64,000 bases of DNA from Burkholderia diffusa (GCF_902499115.1 NZ_CABVPN010000030.1:37866-101865); one strand, 5' to 3'; shown: positions 1-8,733, counted from the first letter of the stretch. Notes: a model not told the origin generated them from the sequence alone. Numbers and translations: made by a program.

Positions 1-627
1 GCGGCGAGCGAGGCGTTCTCGCAGCGGAACATCAACTGCAGCATCGCCGAGAGCATCGCGCGCTTCGAGCCGGTCGCGAAGGCCGCGAAGGATGCCGGCC
101 TGCGGCTGCGCGGCAGCGTGTCGTGCACGCTCGGCTGCCCGTACCAGGGCGAGGTGCCGGTCGCCTCGGTCGTCGACGTCGTCGAGCGCTTCGCCGCGCT
201 CGGCTGCGACGAGATCGACATCGCCGACACGATCGGCGTCGGCACGCCGAAGCGCACGCGTGAAGTGCTCGAAGCGGTCACCCGCGTGTTTCCGCGCGAG
301 CGGCTGTCGGGCCACTTCCACGACACCTACGGCCAGGCGCTCGCGAACATCTACGCGGCGCTGTTCGAAGGGATCGAGATCTTTCACGCGTCGGTCGCCG
401 GCCTCGGCGGCTGCCCGTATGCGAAGGGCGCGACCGGCAACGTCGCGACCGAGGATGTGCTGTACCTGATGCAGGGCCTCGGCATCGACACCGGCATCGA
501 CCTCGCGCAGGTGGTCGCCGCCGGCGACTTCATCTCGAACGCGATCGGCCGCGCGAACGTGTCGCGCGCCGGTCGCGCGCTGCTCGCCAAGGCGCAAAGC
601 GCGGCCGACACGCCGAGTTGCGTCTGA
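1..627 (+). CDS. mvaB: Hydroxymethylglutaryl-CoA lyase (5'-truncated)
   Basis: Cleaves 3-hydroxy-3-methylglutaryl-CoA to acetoacetate and acetyl-CoA, the last step of leucine catabolism; cytoplasmic TIM-barrel enzyme. The frame is open from base 1, so the N-terminal part lies outside the window; 208 codons remain of a family usually about 300 residues long. In the fragment, GHFHDTYG near residue 104 carries the two metal-binding histidines, and GLGGCPYAKGATGN near 134 holds the catalytic cysteine (Cys138 of the fragment) in the family signature loop. The next gene starts 22 bases downstream on the same strand. Family assignment is firm; the start cannot be judged. Confidence 0.95.
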   Translation, partial: AASEAFSQRNINCSIAESIARFEPVAKAAKDAGLRLRGSVSCTLGCPYQGEVPVASVVDVVERFAALGCDEIDIADTIGVGTPKRTREVLEAVTRVFPRERLSGHFHDTYGQALANIYAALFEGIEIFHASVAGLGGCPYAKGATGNVATEDVLYLMQGLGIDTGIDLAQVVAAGDFISNAIGRANVSRAGRALLAKAQSAADTPSCV

Positions 628-649
628 CCCCAACACTGACGGATTCTCC

Positions 650-1156
650 ATGACGACACCCGCTTCATTCGACTCTCTCCCCGACTCCGCGCGACGCGTC
701 GCGCTGCTGCTGCGCGAACGCGGGCACGCGAAAGGGATCGTGATGCTCGCCGAAACCGGCAAGACCTCCGCCGAGGCCGCGGCCGGGCTCGGCTGCGAGG
801 TCGCGCAGATCGCGAAGTCGATCCTGTTTCGCCGCGAATCGGACGGCCTGCCGGTGCTCGTCGTCGCGAGCGGCGTGAACCGCGTCGACGAGAAGAAGGT
901 CGCCGCGCAAGTTGGCGCGGTCGGCCGCGCCGATGCGAAATTCGTGCGCGACAACACCGGCTACGCGATCGGCGGCGTCTGCCCGATCGGCCATCTCGTC
1001 GAACCGGTCACGCTGATCGACGCCGACCTGCTCGAACTGGACAGCCTGTGGGCGGCCGCCGGCCATCCGCACGCGGTGTTCAACCTGTCGCCGCAGGAAC
1101 TCGTGTCGCTGACGGGTGCGCCGGTCGCCGACGTCGCGCTGCGCAACGACGCATGA
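650..1156 (+). CDS. YbaK/ProX-type aminoacyl-tRNA deacylase
   Basis: A 168-residue single-domain protein of the YbaK / prolyl-tRNA-synthetase-associated family, which hydrolyses mischarged aminoacyl-tRNAs in trans in the cytoplasm. The conserved lysine region is visible (AQIAKSILF, Lys56), as is the GGVCPIGH segment (near residue 108) that forms the pocket floor in relatives. The C-terminal HAVFNLSPQELVSLTGA fits family ends. It starts 22 bases after the HMG-CoA lyase stop and its stop overlaps the start of the next gene, so it is probably co-transcribed with both. Which mischarged tRNA it edits cannot be told from sequence alone. Confidence 0.85.
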   Translation: MTTPASFDSLPDSARRVALLLRERGHAKGIVMLAETGKTSAEAAAGLGCEVAQIAKSILFRRESDGLPVLVVASGVNRVDEKKVAAQVGAVGRADAKFVRDNTGYAIGGVCPIGHLVEPVTLIDADLLELDSLWAAAGHPHAVFNLSPQELVSLTGAPVADVALRNDA

Positions 1157-1359
1157 GCGAGATGCCGGTATCGGTCGGCACGGTCGCGTCGCCGTGCACC
1201 GACGTATGCAGGATCGATCCGCGCACCGACTGGTGCGCGGGCTGCCTGCGCACGCGCGACGAGATCAAGGGATGGCGCGCGTCCGACGACGACGCGAGGC
1301 GCGTGTTGCTCGCGCGGCTCGACGCACGGCGGCGCCTGCTCGCGCGGAGCGGCGCATAA
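1153..1359 (+). CDS. DUF1289 small cysteine-containing protein
   Basis: A 68-residue protein matching the DUF1289 pattern: SPCTDVCRIDPRTDWCAGC near residue 13 gives four closely spaced cysteines in the arrangement C-x3-C-x8-C-x2-C, suggesting a metal or Fe-S site, followed by a basic helical tail. The ATG overlaps the TGA of the deacylase gene (ATGA), a sign of translational coupling. The function of the family is unknown. No signal peptide or membrane segment is visible. Confidence 0.85.
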   Translation: MSEMPVSVGTVASPCTDVCRIDPRTDWCAGCLRTRDEIKGWRASDDDARRVLLARLDARRRLLARSGA

Positions 1360-1393
1360 AAAAATGCCGTTCGGCCTGCTTGGCGAACGGCAT
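1357..1393 (-). terminator. Intrinsic terminator (minus strand)
   Basis: A 10-bp perfect stem ATGCCGTTCG / CGAACGGCAT (1364-1373 and 1384-1393) with a 10-base loop. It is followed on the minus strand by a run of six U from 1363 to 1358. It lies about 190 bases downstream of the EamA transporter gene and directly abuts the stop of the plus-strand DUF1289 gene, so it may serve as a shared end. Confidence 0.75.
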
Positions 1394-1579
1394 GAGATCG
1401 GAATCCTGTGAACGTGATCAACGTCACAGCCCGCATCATACGAGCGACGCTGCGGCGTCGCATCGGGTGTTTCCCTACAACTTCTTACAGCGTTTTTCAC
1501 GCGCAACCTTCGTTCCCGGGCGCGGCGCCAGCGGGTGTCGGCAACCTGCCGTAGCGGCAAGCCGAATCGCACGACCGTT

Positions 1580-2485
1580 TCAGTTGCCGGCCGCCGCGCG
1601 ACGCGCGGGCACGATGCGCCAGCCGAGATTCACGCCGGCCGCCGCGAGCAGGATCAGCAGTGCGCCGAGCACCTGCGTCCACGCGAGCGTCTGCCCGAAC
1701 GCGATGCGATCGACGATGATCGCGACGACCGGATAGACGAACGACAGCGCGCCCGTCATCGCGACCGGCAGCTTCTGGATTGCACCGTACAGCAGCACAT
1801 ACATCACGCCGGTGTTCACGACGCCGAGCACGACGAGATCGAGCCACTGCGCGGCCGTCGCGGGCAACGTGCCGAAGTGCGCGAACGGCGCGAGCAGCAC
1901 GATGCCGAGGCCGGCCTGCAGCAGCGCGAGCAGGTGCGGCGGCGTGCCCTTCAGGTGCTTCGTGATGATCGACGACACCGCGTACAGAAACGCCGCGCCA
2001 AGCGACAGCGCGACGCCTTCGAGATATTCGCCGGGCACCGCGAGCACGGCCGGCTCGACGCGCACCACGCACACGAGCCCGATGAAGGCGAGCGCGAGCC
2101 ACGCGATCGTCGACGCGCTGATCCGTTCGCGGAACACGATCGCGCCGAGCGCGACGAGCATGAACGGCTGCGTGTTGTAGACGGCGGTCGCCATCGAGAT
2201 CGACGCACGCGAATACGCGGCGAACAGCAGCAGCCAGTTTGCGACGATCGCGATGCTGCCGAGCGCCGCGAGCGCGAGCATGCGCGGCGAGAACAGCGCG
2301 CGACGCAGGAAGCCGAGCGCCGCGCAGACGATCGCGAGCGTCGCGGCGCCGAACAGGCAGCGGAAGAACACGACGTTGGTAAGCGGCTGCTGCGACGACA
2401 TCACGAGCCAGCCGATCGTGCCGGACATCATCATCGCGACGACCATCTCGGCGGCACCGCGGCGGGTTTCGTTCGAGGCCATCAT
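1580..2485 (-). CDS. EamA/DMT-family transporter
   Basis: Inner-membrane drug/metabolite transporter of about 301 residues with ten predicted hydrophobic helices in two EamA repeats, as in RhtA/YddG-type amino-acid or metabolite exporters. The start at 2485 is preferred over an upstream ATG at 2542 because GGAG lies just before it and homology-like sequence begins there (GAAEMVVAMMMSGTIGW). It is divergent from an Lrp/AsnC regulator, 110 bases apart, an arrangement common where the regulator controls an amino-acid exporter. The substrate is not determined by the sequence. The C-terminus ends in a short basic tail. Confidence 0.88.
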   Translation of the reverse strand: MMASNETRRGAAEMVVAMMMSGTIGWLVMSSQQPLTNVVFFRCLFGAATLAIVCAALGFLRRALFSPRMLALAALGSIAIVANWLLLFAAYSRASISMATAVYNTQPFMLVALGAIVFRERISASTIAWLALAFIGLVCVVRVEPAVLAVPGEYLEGVALSLGAAFLYAVSSIITKHLKGTPPHLLALLQAGLGIVLLAPFAHFGTLPATAAQWLDLVVLGVVNTGVMYVLLYGAIQKLPVAMTGALSFVYPVVAIIVDRIAFGQTLAWTQVLGALLILLAAAGVNLGWRIVPARRAAAGN

Positions 2486-2595
2486 GGACTCCGTTTGACG
2501 AGAGAAGATGACTTCGATTCTAGGAACTTGCTTTCCGCGCATCCACGACTAAACTGAAGCGAAACCACCGATTCACCTTCGAAAGCAAAGCGATC

Positions 2596-3090
2596 ATGGC
2601 GAAACGCCTTTCCCCTCCCGCCGTCGCGTCGCTGGACGCAACCGACCGCGCGATCCTCGCGGCGCTCGCCGAGGATGCGCGCATTGCCACCAGCGAACTG
2701 GCGCGACAGATCGGGCTGTCGGCGCCCGCGACCGCCGACCGCGTGCGACGGCTCGAAGCGCAGGGCGTGATCGCGGGTTTCACCGTCGAGCTCGACCCGC
2801 GCGCGCTCGGCTACACGCTGCAGGCGATCGTGCGCGTGAAGCCGCTGCCGGGGCAGCTGCATCTCGTCGAGGAAGTGTTGCGGCGGATTCCGGAATTCGT
2901 CGAATGCGACAAGGTGACCGGCGAGGACTGCTTCATCTGCCGGCTCTATCTGCGCACGATCGAGCACCTCGACGACATCCTGTCGAAGGTGACGGAGCGC
3001 GCGGAAACGAGCACGGCGATCGTGAAATCGACGCCGGTGCCGCGCCGCCTGCCGCCGCTCGTCGACGACGACGACGCCACGCGCCGCTGA
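2596..3090 (+). CDS. Lrp/AsnC-family transcriptional regulator
   Basis: 164 residues. An N-terminal winged helix-turn-helix spans about residues 13-65 (LDATDRAILAALAEDARI, then SELARQIGLSAPATADRVRRLE), followed by a RAM ligand-binding domain (about 75-150). This is the usual Lrp size plus an acidic/basic tail. Such proteins form octamers that sense amino acids. Its divergent neighbour at 1580-2485 is an EamA exporter, so it is probably the local regulator of that gene; this is inference from arrangement. Confidence 0.92.
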   Translation: MAKRLSPPAVASLDATDRAILAALAEDARIATSELARQIGLSAPATADRVRRLEAQGVIAGFTVELDPRALGYTLQAIVRVKPLPGQLHLVEEVLRRIPEFVECDKVTGEDCFICRLYLRTIEHLDDILSKVTERAETSTAIVKSTPVPRRLPPLVDDDDATRR

Positions 3091-3138
3091 TCGCCGACGC
3101 GCGGCAAGCACCGCGCTGCCCGCGGCGGCCGGCGCCGC

Positions 3139-4035
3139 TCACGCGGCCGCGTCGCGTGCCTCGAAGAACGCGAGCAGCTCGTCGATCAGCGCGACGGGTG
3201 CCTCCTCCGGAATGTAGTGCCCGCAATCGAGCGCGCGGCCGCCGACGTCGCGCGCGACGCGCCGCCACTCGCCGAGCGGATCGAAGCAGCGCCCGACGAT
3301 CCCGTGCTCGCCCCACAGCACGCGCAGCGGGCACGCGACCTTGTTGCCGCGCTCGAGATCCGCGCGGTCGTGCTCGAGATCGATCGTCGCCGACGCGCGG
3401 TAGTCCTCGCACATCGCATGCACGGCGCCCGGCTGCGCGAGCGCGGCGCGATACGCGGCGAGCGCCTCCGGCGCGAACGGCGCGAGCCCGGCGGACCGGT
3501 TGCCCATCACGCGCTCGATGTACGCATCGGTGCGGCCTTCGATCAGCGTTTCGGGGAGCGGCGCCGGCTGGATCAGGAAGAACCAGTGAAAATACGCGGT
3601 CGCGAACGCGCGGTCCGTCTGCTCGTACATCGCGAGCGTCGGCGCGATGTCGAGCAGCATCATCCGCTCGACGGCCGCCGGATGATCGAGCGCGAGCCGG
3701 TGCGCGACGCGCGCGCCGCGATCGTGTGCGCAGACGTGGAATTGCTCGAAGCCGAAATGCCGCATCACGGCAACCTGGTCGGCCGCCATCGCGCGTTTCG
3801 AATACGGCGCATGCCGCGCGTCGCTCGGCGGCTTGCCCGACGCGCCGTAGCCGCGCAGGTCGGTCGCGATCACCGTGAAGTGATCCGCCAGCGTCGCGGC
3901 GACGCGATGCCAGATCATGTGGGTCTGCGGATGGCCGTGCAGCAACAGAAGCGGTGGCCCCGCGCCTCCTTTGACACCGAAGATGTCGGTGTCCTGCACC
4001 GTCACGCGAAACGGTGCAAACGCCTCAAACGACAT
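3139..4035 (-). CDS. Haloacetate (fluoroacetate-type) dehalogenase, alpha/beta hydrolase
   Basis: 298 residues, alpha/beta-hydrolase fold. The residues that define fluoroacetate/haloacetate dehalogenases are present: the nucleophile in HDRGAR (Asp105) with carboxylate-binding Arg106 and Arg109, the halide-pocket pair His150-Trp151 (YFHWFFL), Tyr212 (CEDYR), and the catalytic histidine in CGHYIPEE (His273). The oxyanion loop HGHPQT is at 33-38. It would hydrolyse haloacetates to glycolate in the cytoplasm. It is convergent with the Lrp gene and not in an obvious operon. Whether the natural substrate is fluoroacetate, chloroacetate or another small acid is unknown. Confidence 0.85.
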   Translation of the reverse strand: MSFEAFAPFRVTVQDTDIFGVKGGAGPPLLLLHGHPQTHMIWHRVAATLADHFTVIATDLRGYGASGKPPSDARHAPYSKRAMAADQVAVMRHFGFEQFHVCAHDRGARVAHRLALDHPAAVERMMLLDIAPTLAMYEQTDRAFATAYFHWFFLIQPAPLPETLIEGRTDAYIERVMGNRSAGLAPFAPEALAAYRAALAQPGAVHAMCEDYRASATIDLEHDRADLERGNKVACPLRVLWGEHGIVGRCFDPLGEWRRVARDVGGRALDCGHYIPEEAPVALIDELLAFFEARDAAA

Positions 4036-4314
4036 GGTTTGTTTCTCGTTGGTTTGTTATGGCGGCTATTGTAGGAGCGCGCGGCCGACCGCTGCGCGCG
4101 GCAGATGCCCGAATGCGTAGAAAGAGAACACTCACTCGATTGCCGCCATGCCGCGCCGTTTGCTAAGCTCGCGTAGAATCGCACGACCGTTCGTATTAAT
4201 ATGGGCGAATCGCTGCACCGCTACACTCGAAGCACCGTTGGACCGCCAAGCATGGATGCCGGCGTCGGCGCGACCGCGCCGCATCCGGCCGCCCCTCGAG
4301 ACTGGAGACATCAC

Positions 4315-5274
4315 ATGGCATTGCCCGCCGTCCTGCAGAACCTGACGCTGCCCGTCATCGCGTCGCCGATGTTCATCGTCAGCTACCCCGAACTCGTGCT
4401 CGCGCAGTGCAAGGCGGGTATCGTCGGATCATTTCCCGCGCTCAACGCCCGTCCGGCCGAACTGCTGGACGAGTGGCTCACGCAGATCCAGTCGGAGCTT
4501 GCCGACCACAAGGCGAAGCACCCGGATGCGGTGATCGGCCCGATCGCGGTCAACCAGATCGTCCATCAGTCGAACGTACGGCTCGAGCATGACGTGCGCG
4601 TGTGCGTCGAGCACAAGGTGCCGATCTTCATCACGAGCCTGCGCGCACCGGCGCGCGAGATCGTCGACGCCGTGCACAGCTACGGCGGCATCGTGCTGCA
4701 CGACGTGATCAACCTGCGCCACGCGCAGAAGGCGCTCGAAGCCGGCGTCGACGGGCTGATCCTCGTCGCGGCCGGCGCCGGCGGCCACGCGGGCACGACG
4801 TCGCCGTTCGCGCTCGTCGGCGAAGTGCGCAAGATCTTCGACGGTCCGATCGTGCTGTCCGGCTCGATCGCGAACGGCGGCTCGATCCTCGCCGCGCAGG
4901 CGATGGGCGCCGACTTCGCGTACATGGGCACGCGCTTCATCGCGACGCAGGAAGCGCACGCGGTCGACGACTACAAGCACGCGATCCTCAACGCGAAATC
5001 GTCCGACATCATCTACACGAACCTCTTCACCGGCGTGCACGGCAACTACATCCGCGAGAGCATCGAGAAGGCCGGGCTCGATCCGGACGCGCTGCCGGAA
5101 TCCGACAAGACGAAGATGAATTTCGGCGGCGACAAGACGAAGGCGTGGAAGGACATCTGGGGTGCCGGCCAGGGCGTCGGCCTGATGGACGACCTGCCGA
5201 GCGTCGGCGCGCTCGTCGAGCGGCTGAAGCGCGAGTACGACGACGCGAAGGCACGGCTCGGCATCGCACGCTGA
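4315..5274 (+). CDS. NAD(P)H-dependent flavin oxidoreductase / nitronate monooxygenase-like
   Basis: 319 residues, FMN-binding TIM barrel of the 2-nitropropane dioxygenase (nitronate monooxygenase) family. PVIASPMFIVS at the N-terminus, the phosphate-binding AAGAGGHAG loop near residue 156, and GADFAYMGTRFIAT near 200 match the family; nearly all family members carry the GGHAG histidine. The ATG at 4315 is preceded by GGAGA six bases upstream; the frame stays open to 4201, but that extension lacks family sequence. The gene stands alone with a strong terminator 50 bases after the stop. The natural substrate is uncertain; detoxification of nitronates is one possibility. Confidence 0.88.
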   Translation: MALPAVLQNLTLPVIASPMFIVSYPELVLAQCKAGIVGSFPALNARPAELLDEWLTQIQSELADHKAKHPDAVIGPIAVNQIVHQSNVRLEHDVRVCVEHKVPIFITSLRAPAREIVDAVHSYGGIVLHDVINLRHAQKALEAGVDGLILVAAGAGGHAGTTSPFALVGEVRKIFDGPIVLSGSIANGGSILAAQAMGADFAYMGTRFIATQEAHAVDDYKHAILNAKSSDIIYTNLFTGVHGNYIRESIEKAGLDPDALPESDKTKMNFGGDKTKAWKDIWGAGQGVGLMDDLPSVGALVERLKREYDDAKARLGIAR

Positions 5275-5322
5275 CGCAGGCGGCGGGTTGCGCCACCGCC
5301 GCGCATGACGTCGGACAAAAAC

Positions 5323-5356
5323 AAAAAGCGCGAACCGCAACGGCTCGCGCTTTTTT
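5323..5356. terminator. Bidirectional intrinsic terminator
   Basis: An 11-bp stem with one mismatch (AGCGCGAACCG / CGGCTCGCGCT) and a 3-base loop, flanked by A5 on the left and T6 on the right. It can end the plus-strand flavoprotein gene (stop 5274) and the minus-strand LysR gene (stop 5386). Confidence 0.9.
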
Positions 5357-5385
5357 CACGTCCGCCCGCGGGCGGCCGACGCCGC

Positions 5386-6348
5386 TCAGCTCGCGCGCTT
5401 GATCCGCGTGATCGGCAGCACGCGCAGGCGCGACTCGATCGACGGGCACAGCGACTGCCCTTCGAAGCGTGCGGCAAGGAAGTCGACGAACGAGCGCACC
5501 TTCGCGGACACGTGGCGGCGGCTCGCATACACCGCATAGATCGGCGCCTCGTGCGGCGGCACCGCGTCGAGCAGCACCGGCACGAGGCGGCCGGATTCGA
5601 TGTCGTCGCCGATCACCTCGGTGCCGAGCAGCGCGATGCCCGCGCCCGCGAGCACCGCCGCGCGCAGCCCCTCGAGGTGGTTCACGATCAGGTTGCCGTT
5701 CAGGTTCACGCGCGACGCGGCGGCCGCGTCGATCATCAGCGAATCGAGCATCGTCGAATTCGAATCGCGGCGCAGGTAATTGTGATGCGCGAGATCGGCG
5801 ATCGTCTGCGGCGTGCCGTGCTTCTCGAGATACTCGGGCGACGCGACCAGCAGGATGTGCGCGGTCGCGATCTGGCGCGCGACCAACGACGACGATTTCA
5901 GCCCGTTCGGCGCCGCGCGCACCGCGACGTCGTAGCCTTCCTCGATCAGGTCGACCACGCGATCGGACAGCGTCATGTCGACGGTCACGTCCGGGAACCG
6001 GCCCGCATAATCGGTGACGGCCTGCATCACGTGCCGCAAGCCGAACGCGGACAGCGACGTCACGCGCAGGCGGCCCTGCGGCACGACGCTCGCGGCGCCG
6101 ACCGCCTGTCCGGCTTCGTCGAGTTCCGACAGCGCCTGCACGAGGCGCTCATAGTATTCGCGTCCCGCCTCGGTCGGCGCGACACGTCGTGTCGTGCGAT
6201 GCAGCAGCCGCGCGCCGAGCTGCTGCTCGAGATGCATCACGTGCTTGCTCGCCATCGCGGCCGACATCTGCATGCGCTCGGCCGCGCCGACGAAGCTGCC
6301 CACTTCGACGACGTAGCGAAACACATTCATGCTGACGAGGGTATCCAT
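5386..6348 (-). CDS. LysR-family transcriptional regulator
   Basis: 320 residues with the standard LysR N-terminal helix-turn-helix (residues 1-60: MDTLVSMNVFRYVVEVGSF, then a recognition region ending LEQQLGARLLHRTTR) and a periplasmic-binding-protein-like effector domain from about 90. This is the CrgA/DmlR-like subgroup, as judged by the VAPTEAGREYYERL linker. No divergent partner is adjacent: upstream is the 3' end of a porin gene on the same strand, so its target cannot be inferred from position. The start at 6348 is the only sensible one for the HTH. Confidence 0.92.
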   Translation of the reverse strand: MDTLVSMNVFRYVVEVGSFVGAAERMQMSAAMASKHVMHLEQQLGARLLHRTTRRVAPTEAGREYYERLVQALSELDEAGQAVGAASVVPQGRLRVTSLSAFGLRHVMQAVTDYAGRFPDVTVDMTLSDRVVDLIEEGYDVAVRAAPNGLKSSSLVARQIATAHILLVASPEYLEKHGTPQTIADLAHHNYLRRDSNSTMLDSLMIDAAAASRVNLNGNLIVNHLEGLRAAVLAGAGIALLGTEVIGDDIESGRLVPVLLDAVPPHEAPIYAVYASRRHVSAKVRSFVDFLAARFEGQSLCPSIESRLRVLPITRIKRAS

Positions 6349-6433
6349 CGAACTAGCCCGTAATGACGGGGGAATGGTGCAATTACGAGATAGGGTAACA
6401 AAGGCGAGGAAACAGAAAGGTCAACAAAAGCAA

Positions 6434-6460
6434 AACGGCGCCGCGAGTGGCGGCGCCGTT
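6434..6460 (-). terminator. Intrinsic terminator of the porin gene
   Basis: An 11-bp perfect stem AACGGCGCCGC / GCGGCGCCGTT with a 5-base loop. On the minus strand it is followed by a U-rich stretch (TTTTGCTTTTG). It lies about 87 bases downstream of the porin stop. A second GC-only inverted repeat without U tract lies at about 6492-6529. Confidence 0.8.
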
Positions 6461-6546
6461 CCGTTCCGTTCCGTTTCGAGAGGGAAAACATGCGGCCGGC
6501 ACGCGCGATTTTCGCGCGCGGCCGGCGCACCGATCGCACGTGCGCG

Positions 6547-7623
6547 TCAGAACTTCGCGCGGATACCCGCGCCGAACGTGTTGCCGGTCGACAGGCTGCT
6601 GATGTGGTCGTTCATGTACGCGGCGTAGATGTCCGTGCGCTTGGACAGCGGATAGTCGTAGCCGACGGCCCAGGTCTGGCGCGTCTGGTCGAGGCCGCCG
6701 GCATCGCGCGAATACGCGTACGACGCCATCGCGTTGCCCACGCCGAGCGGCACCGACACGCCGCCCTGCGCGGTGTTCACGTGCCAGCTGCCCGCGACCT
6801 GGTCATTCTTCGTATACATGTACTGGCCGAACAGCTTCACGTACTTCAGGTCGTAGGTCGCGCCGACCAGCGCGATGCCCTGGCTCTTCATGCCCGTCAC
6901 GAGCGCGCTCAGGTCCTGCGGGCCGTTGTTGAAGTTCACGTACTGATAGACGGCGGTCGCCGCGAACGGGCCGTTCGCGTAATTGAACTGCGCGCTCCAT
7001 TTCTTCGAGCGGTTGTCGCCGGCCGTGTTGCCGAGCGCGTACATCGCCGCGAAATTCAGGCCGCCGAACGAAGGCGACGTGTACGACAGCGCGTTGTTCC
7101 AGCCCGAATCGCCGACCGCGCCCTGGTCGCTCGGATAGGTCGGGAACGTGCCGAGGCCGAGGAACACGTGGTACACCATCGGCGAGAAGGTGTACGAATC
7201 GTAGAACGGGTTGAACAGGATCGTCGACAGGAACAGGTGGGTCGTCAGGCGGCCGGCCGTCACCGTGCCGTACGGCGAGCTGACGCCGACGTATGCGTTG
7301 CGCGCGAAGAACGTGTCGCCCTGGAAGCGGCCGAACTGGCCGTTCTGCGCACGGAAGAAGCTCTCCAGCGTGAAGATTGCCTTGTAGCCGCTGCCCAGAT
7401 CCTCTGCGCCGTGCAGGCCCCAGTACGACGTCGACATCCCGCCGCCCGATACGTTCCATGCGCGATCGCCGCCCGGGAACTTGGTTGCGCCGACCCATTC
7501 GTCGACCTGACCGTAGAGCGAGACGCTCGACTGCGCGTGGACGGGTACGGTTGCGGCCACGCAGGCGGCCGCGGCGATCAGCTTGACGGACGTGCGCGAC
7601 GCACGGCGAGCGAATGCTTTCAT
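6547..7623 (-). CDS. Gram-negative trimeric porin (OmpC-like, Burkholderiales type)
   Basis: 358 residues. A signal peptide is cleaved probably after Ala30 (VPVHA / QSSVSLYG), followed by the SSVSLYGQVDEW strand that opens Burkholderiales general porins, GSGYKAIFTLES and SSPYGTVTAGR motifs, and a C-terminal phenylalanine (IRAKF) recognised by the BAM machinery. It forms an outer-membrane diffusion channel. The first residue is followed by a basic stretch (FARRASRTSVK). It is a single-gene unit with its own terminator and a 343-base upstream region. Substrate preference cannot be judged. Confidence 0.94.
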   Translation of the reverse strand: MKAFARRASRTSVKLIAAAACVAATVPVHAQSSVSLYGQVDEWVGATKFPGGDRAWNVSGGGMSTSYWGLHGAEDLGSGYKAIFTLESFFRAQNGQFGRFQGDTFFARNAYVGVSSPYGTVTAGRLTTHLFLSTILFNPFYDSYTFSPMVYHVFLGLGTFPTYPSDQGAVGDSGWNNALSYTSPSFGGLNFAAMYALGNTAGDNRSKKWSAQFNYANGPFAATAVYQYVNFNNGPQDLSALVTGMKSQGIALVGATYDLKYVKLFGQYMYTKNDQVAGSWHVNTAQGGVSVPLGVGNAMASYAYSRDAGGLDQTRQTWAVGYDYPLSKRTDIYAAYMNDHISSLSTGNTFGAGIRAKF

Positions 7624-7966
7624 GGGATCTCCAGGTGTTGTCGAATGTCGATAAGTGGCGCGAGCGTTGTTTTTTGGAGCCGACTGCTTGCGTCGTATGG
7701 GGCGCAGCCATCTTTACGGATCGTGCGTCCGGTCAAAATTGCGCACACTTATTGCGGGTATAGCGGCGGCATTAACTTCGCGGAATCGGCACATGGCCAG
7801 GCGCGCGGCAGCGGCTGCGCGCAGCGCGCGGCACGCGACGGGACGGCCGCGGGGCGCGCGCGCCGGGCGCGAAAGATAGCGCAATGCGGCGGGAAAATCA
7901 GCGGAAATATGCGCGCGACTGTGGCGAATTCGCATCACAGCCGGCGGGGGACGAACGCGCGGGCGC
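7624..7966. other. 343-base non-coding region upstream of the porin gene
   Basis: No credible gene. The part next to the porin (7624-7790) is less GC-rich than the surroundings. It should hold the porin promoter and ribosome site (GGAGATCCC lies directly before the ATG). On the minus strand there is a TTGACC hexamer near 7731-7736, but no convincingly spaced -10 box, so I do not call a promoter. Confidence 0.5.
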
Positions 7967-8467
7967 TCAGTTTCGGTAGAACGGGGAGAAAAACGGCGAG
8001 TGGGCAGGTTCTTCCTGCGCGCGGGGGGGCGGCATCGGACGGCCGCCGCGCTCCTCGTTGTAGCGCGCGACGTCGGCGCGGATCGAGCCGGCACGCAGCG
8101 GAACATTGCCGCCGCCCGGCGGACGCGGCATCTGGCGGGAGTCGGCGCTGATCGGACGATACGGGCTTTGCGCGGCGTAATGGCCGTAGGACGGCGTCGG
8201 CCGCAGCCCCCAGCGGGAACCGTAGCCGCTCACGCCGCCGGCACGCGCGCCGCCCGGCGGCAGCGCCCGGCGCCACGCCGGCGCGTTGCCGGCCGGCCGG
8301 CCGTACGCGCGCATGTCGCCGCCACCGAAACCATGACCGAAACCGTGGCCGCCGCCGAACGCCGGACCGCCGTGCGGCGGTTGCGCGAGCGCGAGCGGCA
8401 TCAGCAGCGCGCCGAGCACGCCTGCCACCCATCGTCCGACCCTCAGTTTCACCCGTTCCGTCATCAT
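7967..8467 (-). CDS. Exported Gly/Pro/His-rich protein of unknown function
   Basis: 166 residues. A signal peptide (basic start, then WVAGVLGALLMPLALA, cleavage about residue 28) precedes a low-complexity mature chain. A glycine/histidine/phenylalanine patch comes first (GGGHGFGHGFGGG, near 38-50), then proline-, arginine- and glycine-rich sequence without regular domains. I do not recognise a family. It may be an envelope or periplasmic protein; the His/Gly patch could bind metal, which is speculation. It is followed on the minus strand by a 343-base gap before the porin, so probably monocistronic. Confidence 0.7.
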   Translation of the reverse strand: MMTERVKLRVGRWVAGVLGALLMPLALAQPPHGGPAFGGGHGFGHGFGGGDMRAYGRPAGNAPAWRRALPPGGARAGGVSGYGSRWGLRPTPSYGHYAAQSPYRPISADSRQMPRPPGGGNVPLRAGSIRADVARYNEERGGRPMPPPRAQEEPAHSPFFSPFYRN

Positions 8468-8631
8468 TCAGTGCCTGTTGCAGCTCGCCGCCGGTTGTTT
8501 CCGGCCGACGCAAGCCTTTCAGCAGTAATTTATGAGCGGCCCGAAACTGTGTCGAGCCAAAAAGTGTTAGGTCGCGGGCATGGGTGTAACACCATGTTAC
8601 TGCTAGGTTTTTTCACTTGAGGGCGTACTCG

Positions 8632-8656
8632 CGGCAGAACATTCTTCTGCCGTTTT
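8632..8656 (+). terminator. Terminator-like hairpin in the leader region of the SBF transporter gene
   Basis: CGGCAGAA / TTCTGCCG, an 8-bp perfect stem with a 5-base loop, followed by T4. It points toward the downstream transporter gene, and no plus-strand gene lies upstream of it for 3 kb, so it may be an attenuator or may stop antisense transcription. It lies in the 339-base gap 8468-8806, which otherwise holds only the repeats listed next. Confidence 0.45.
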
Positions 8657-8698
8657 GCGCATCGGTCGCTGCCGCTGACGCTTACCGTCACATGCAAC

Positions 8699-8733
8699 CG
8701 ATTCATCAATCGATTCACACAATGAATTTGTGT
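8699..8733 (+). promoter_or_regulatory. Operator-like repeats upstream of the SBF transporter gene
   Basis: CGATTCA occurs twice, 12 bases apart (8699-8705 and 8711-8717). It is directly followed by a perfect dyad ACACAA-N5-TTGTGT (8717-8733). The block lies about 75 bases before the ATG at 8807. The spacing and symmetry suggest a protein-binding site; no regulator can be named. Confidence 0.4.
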
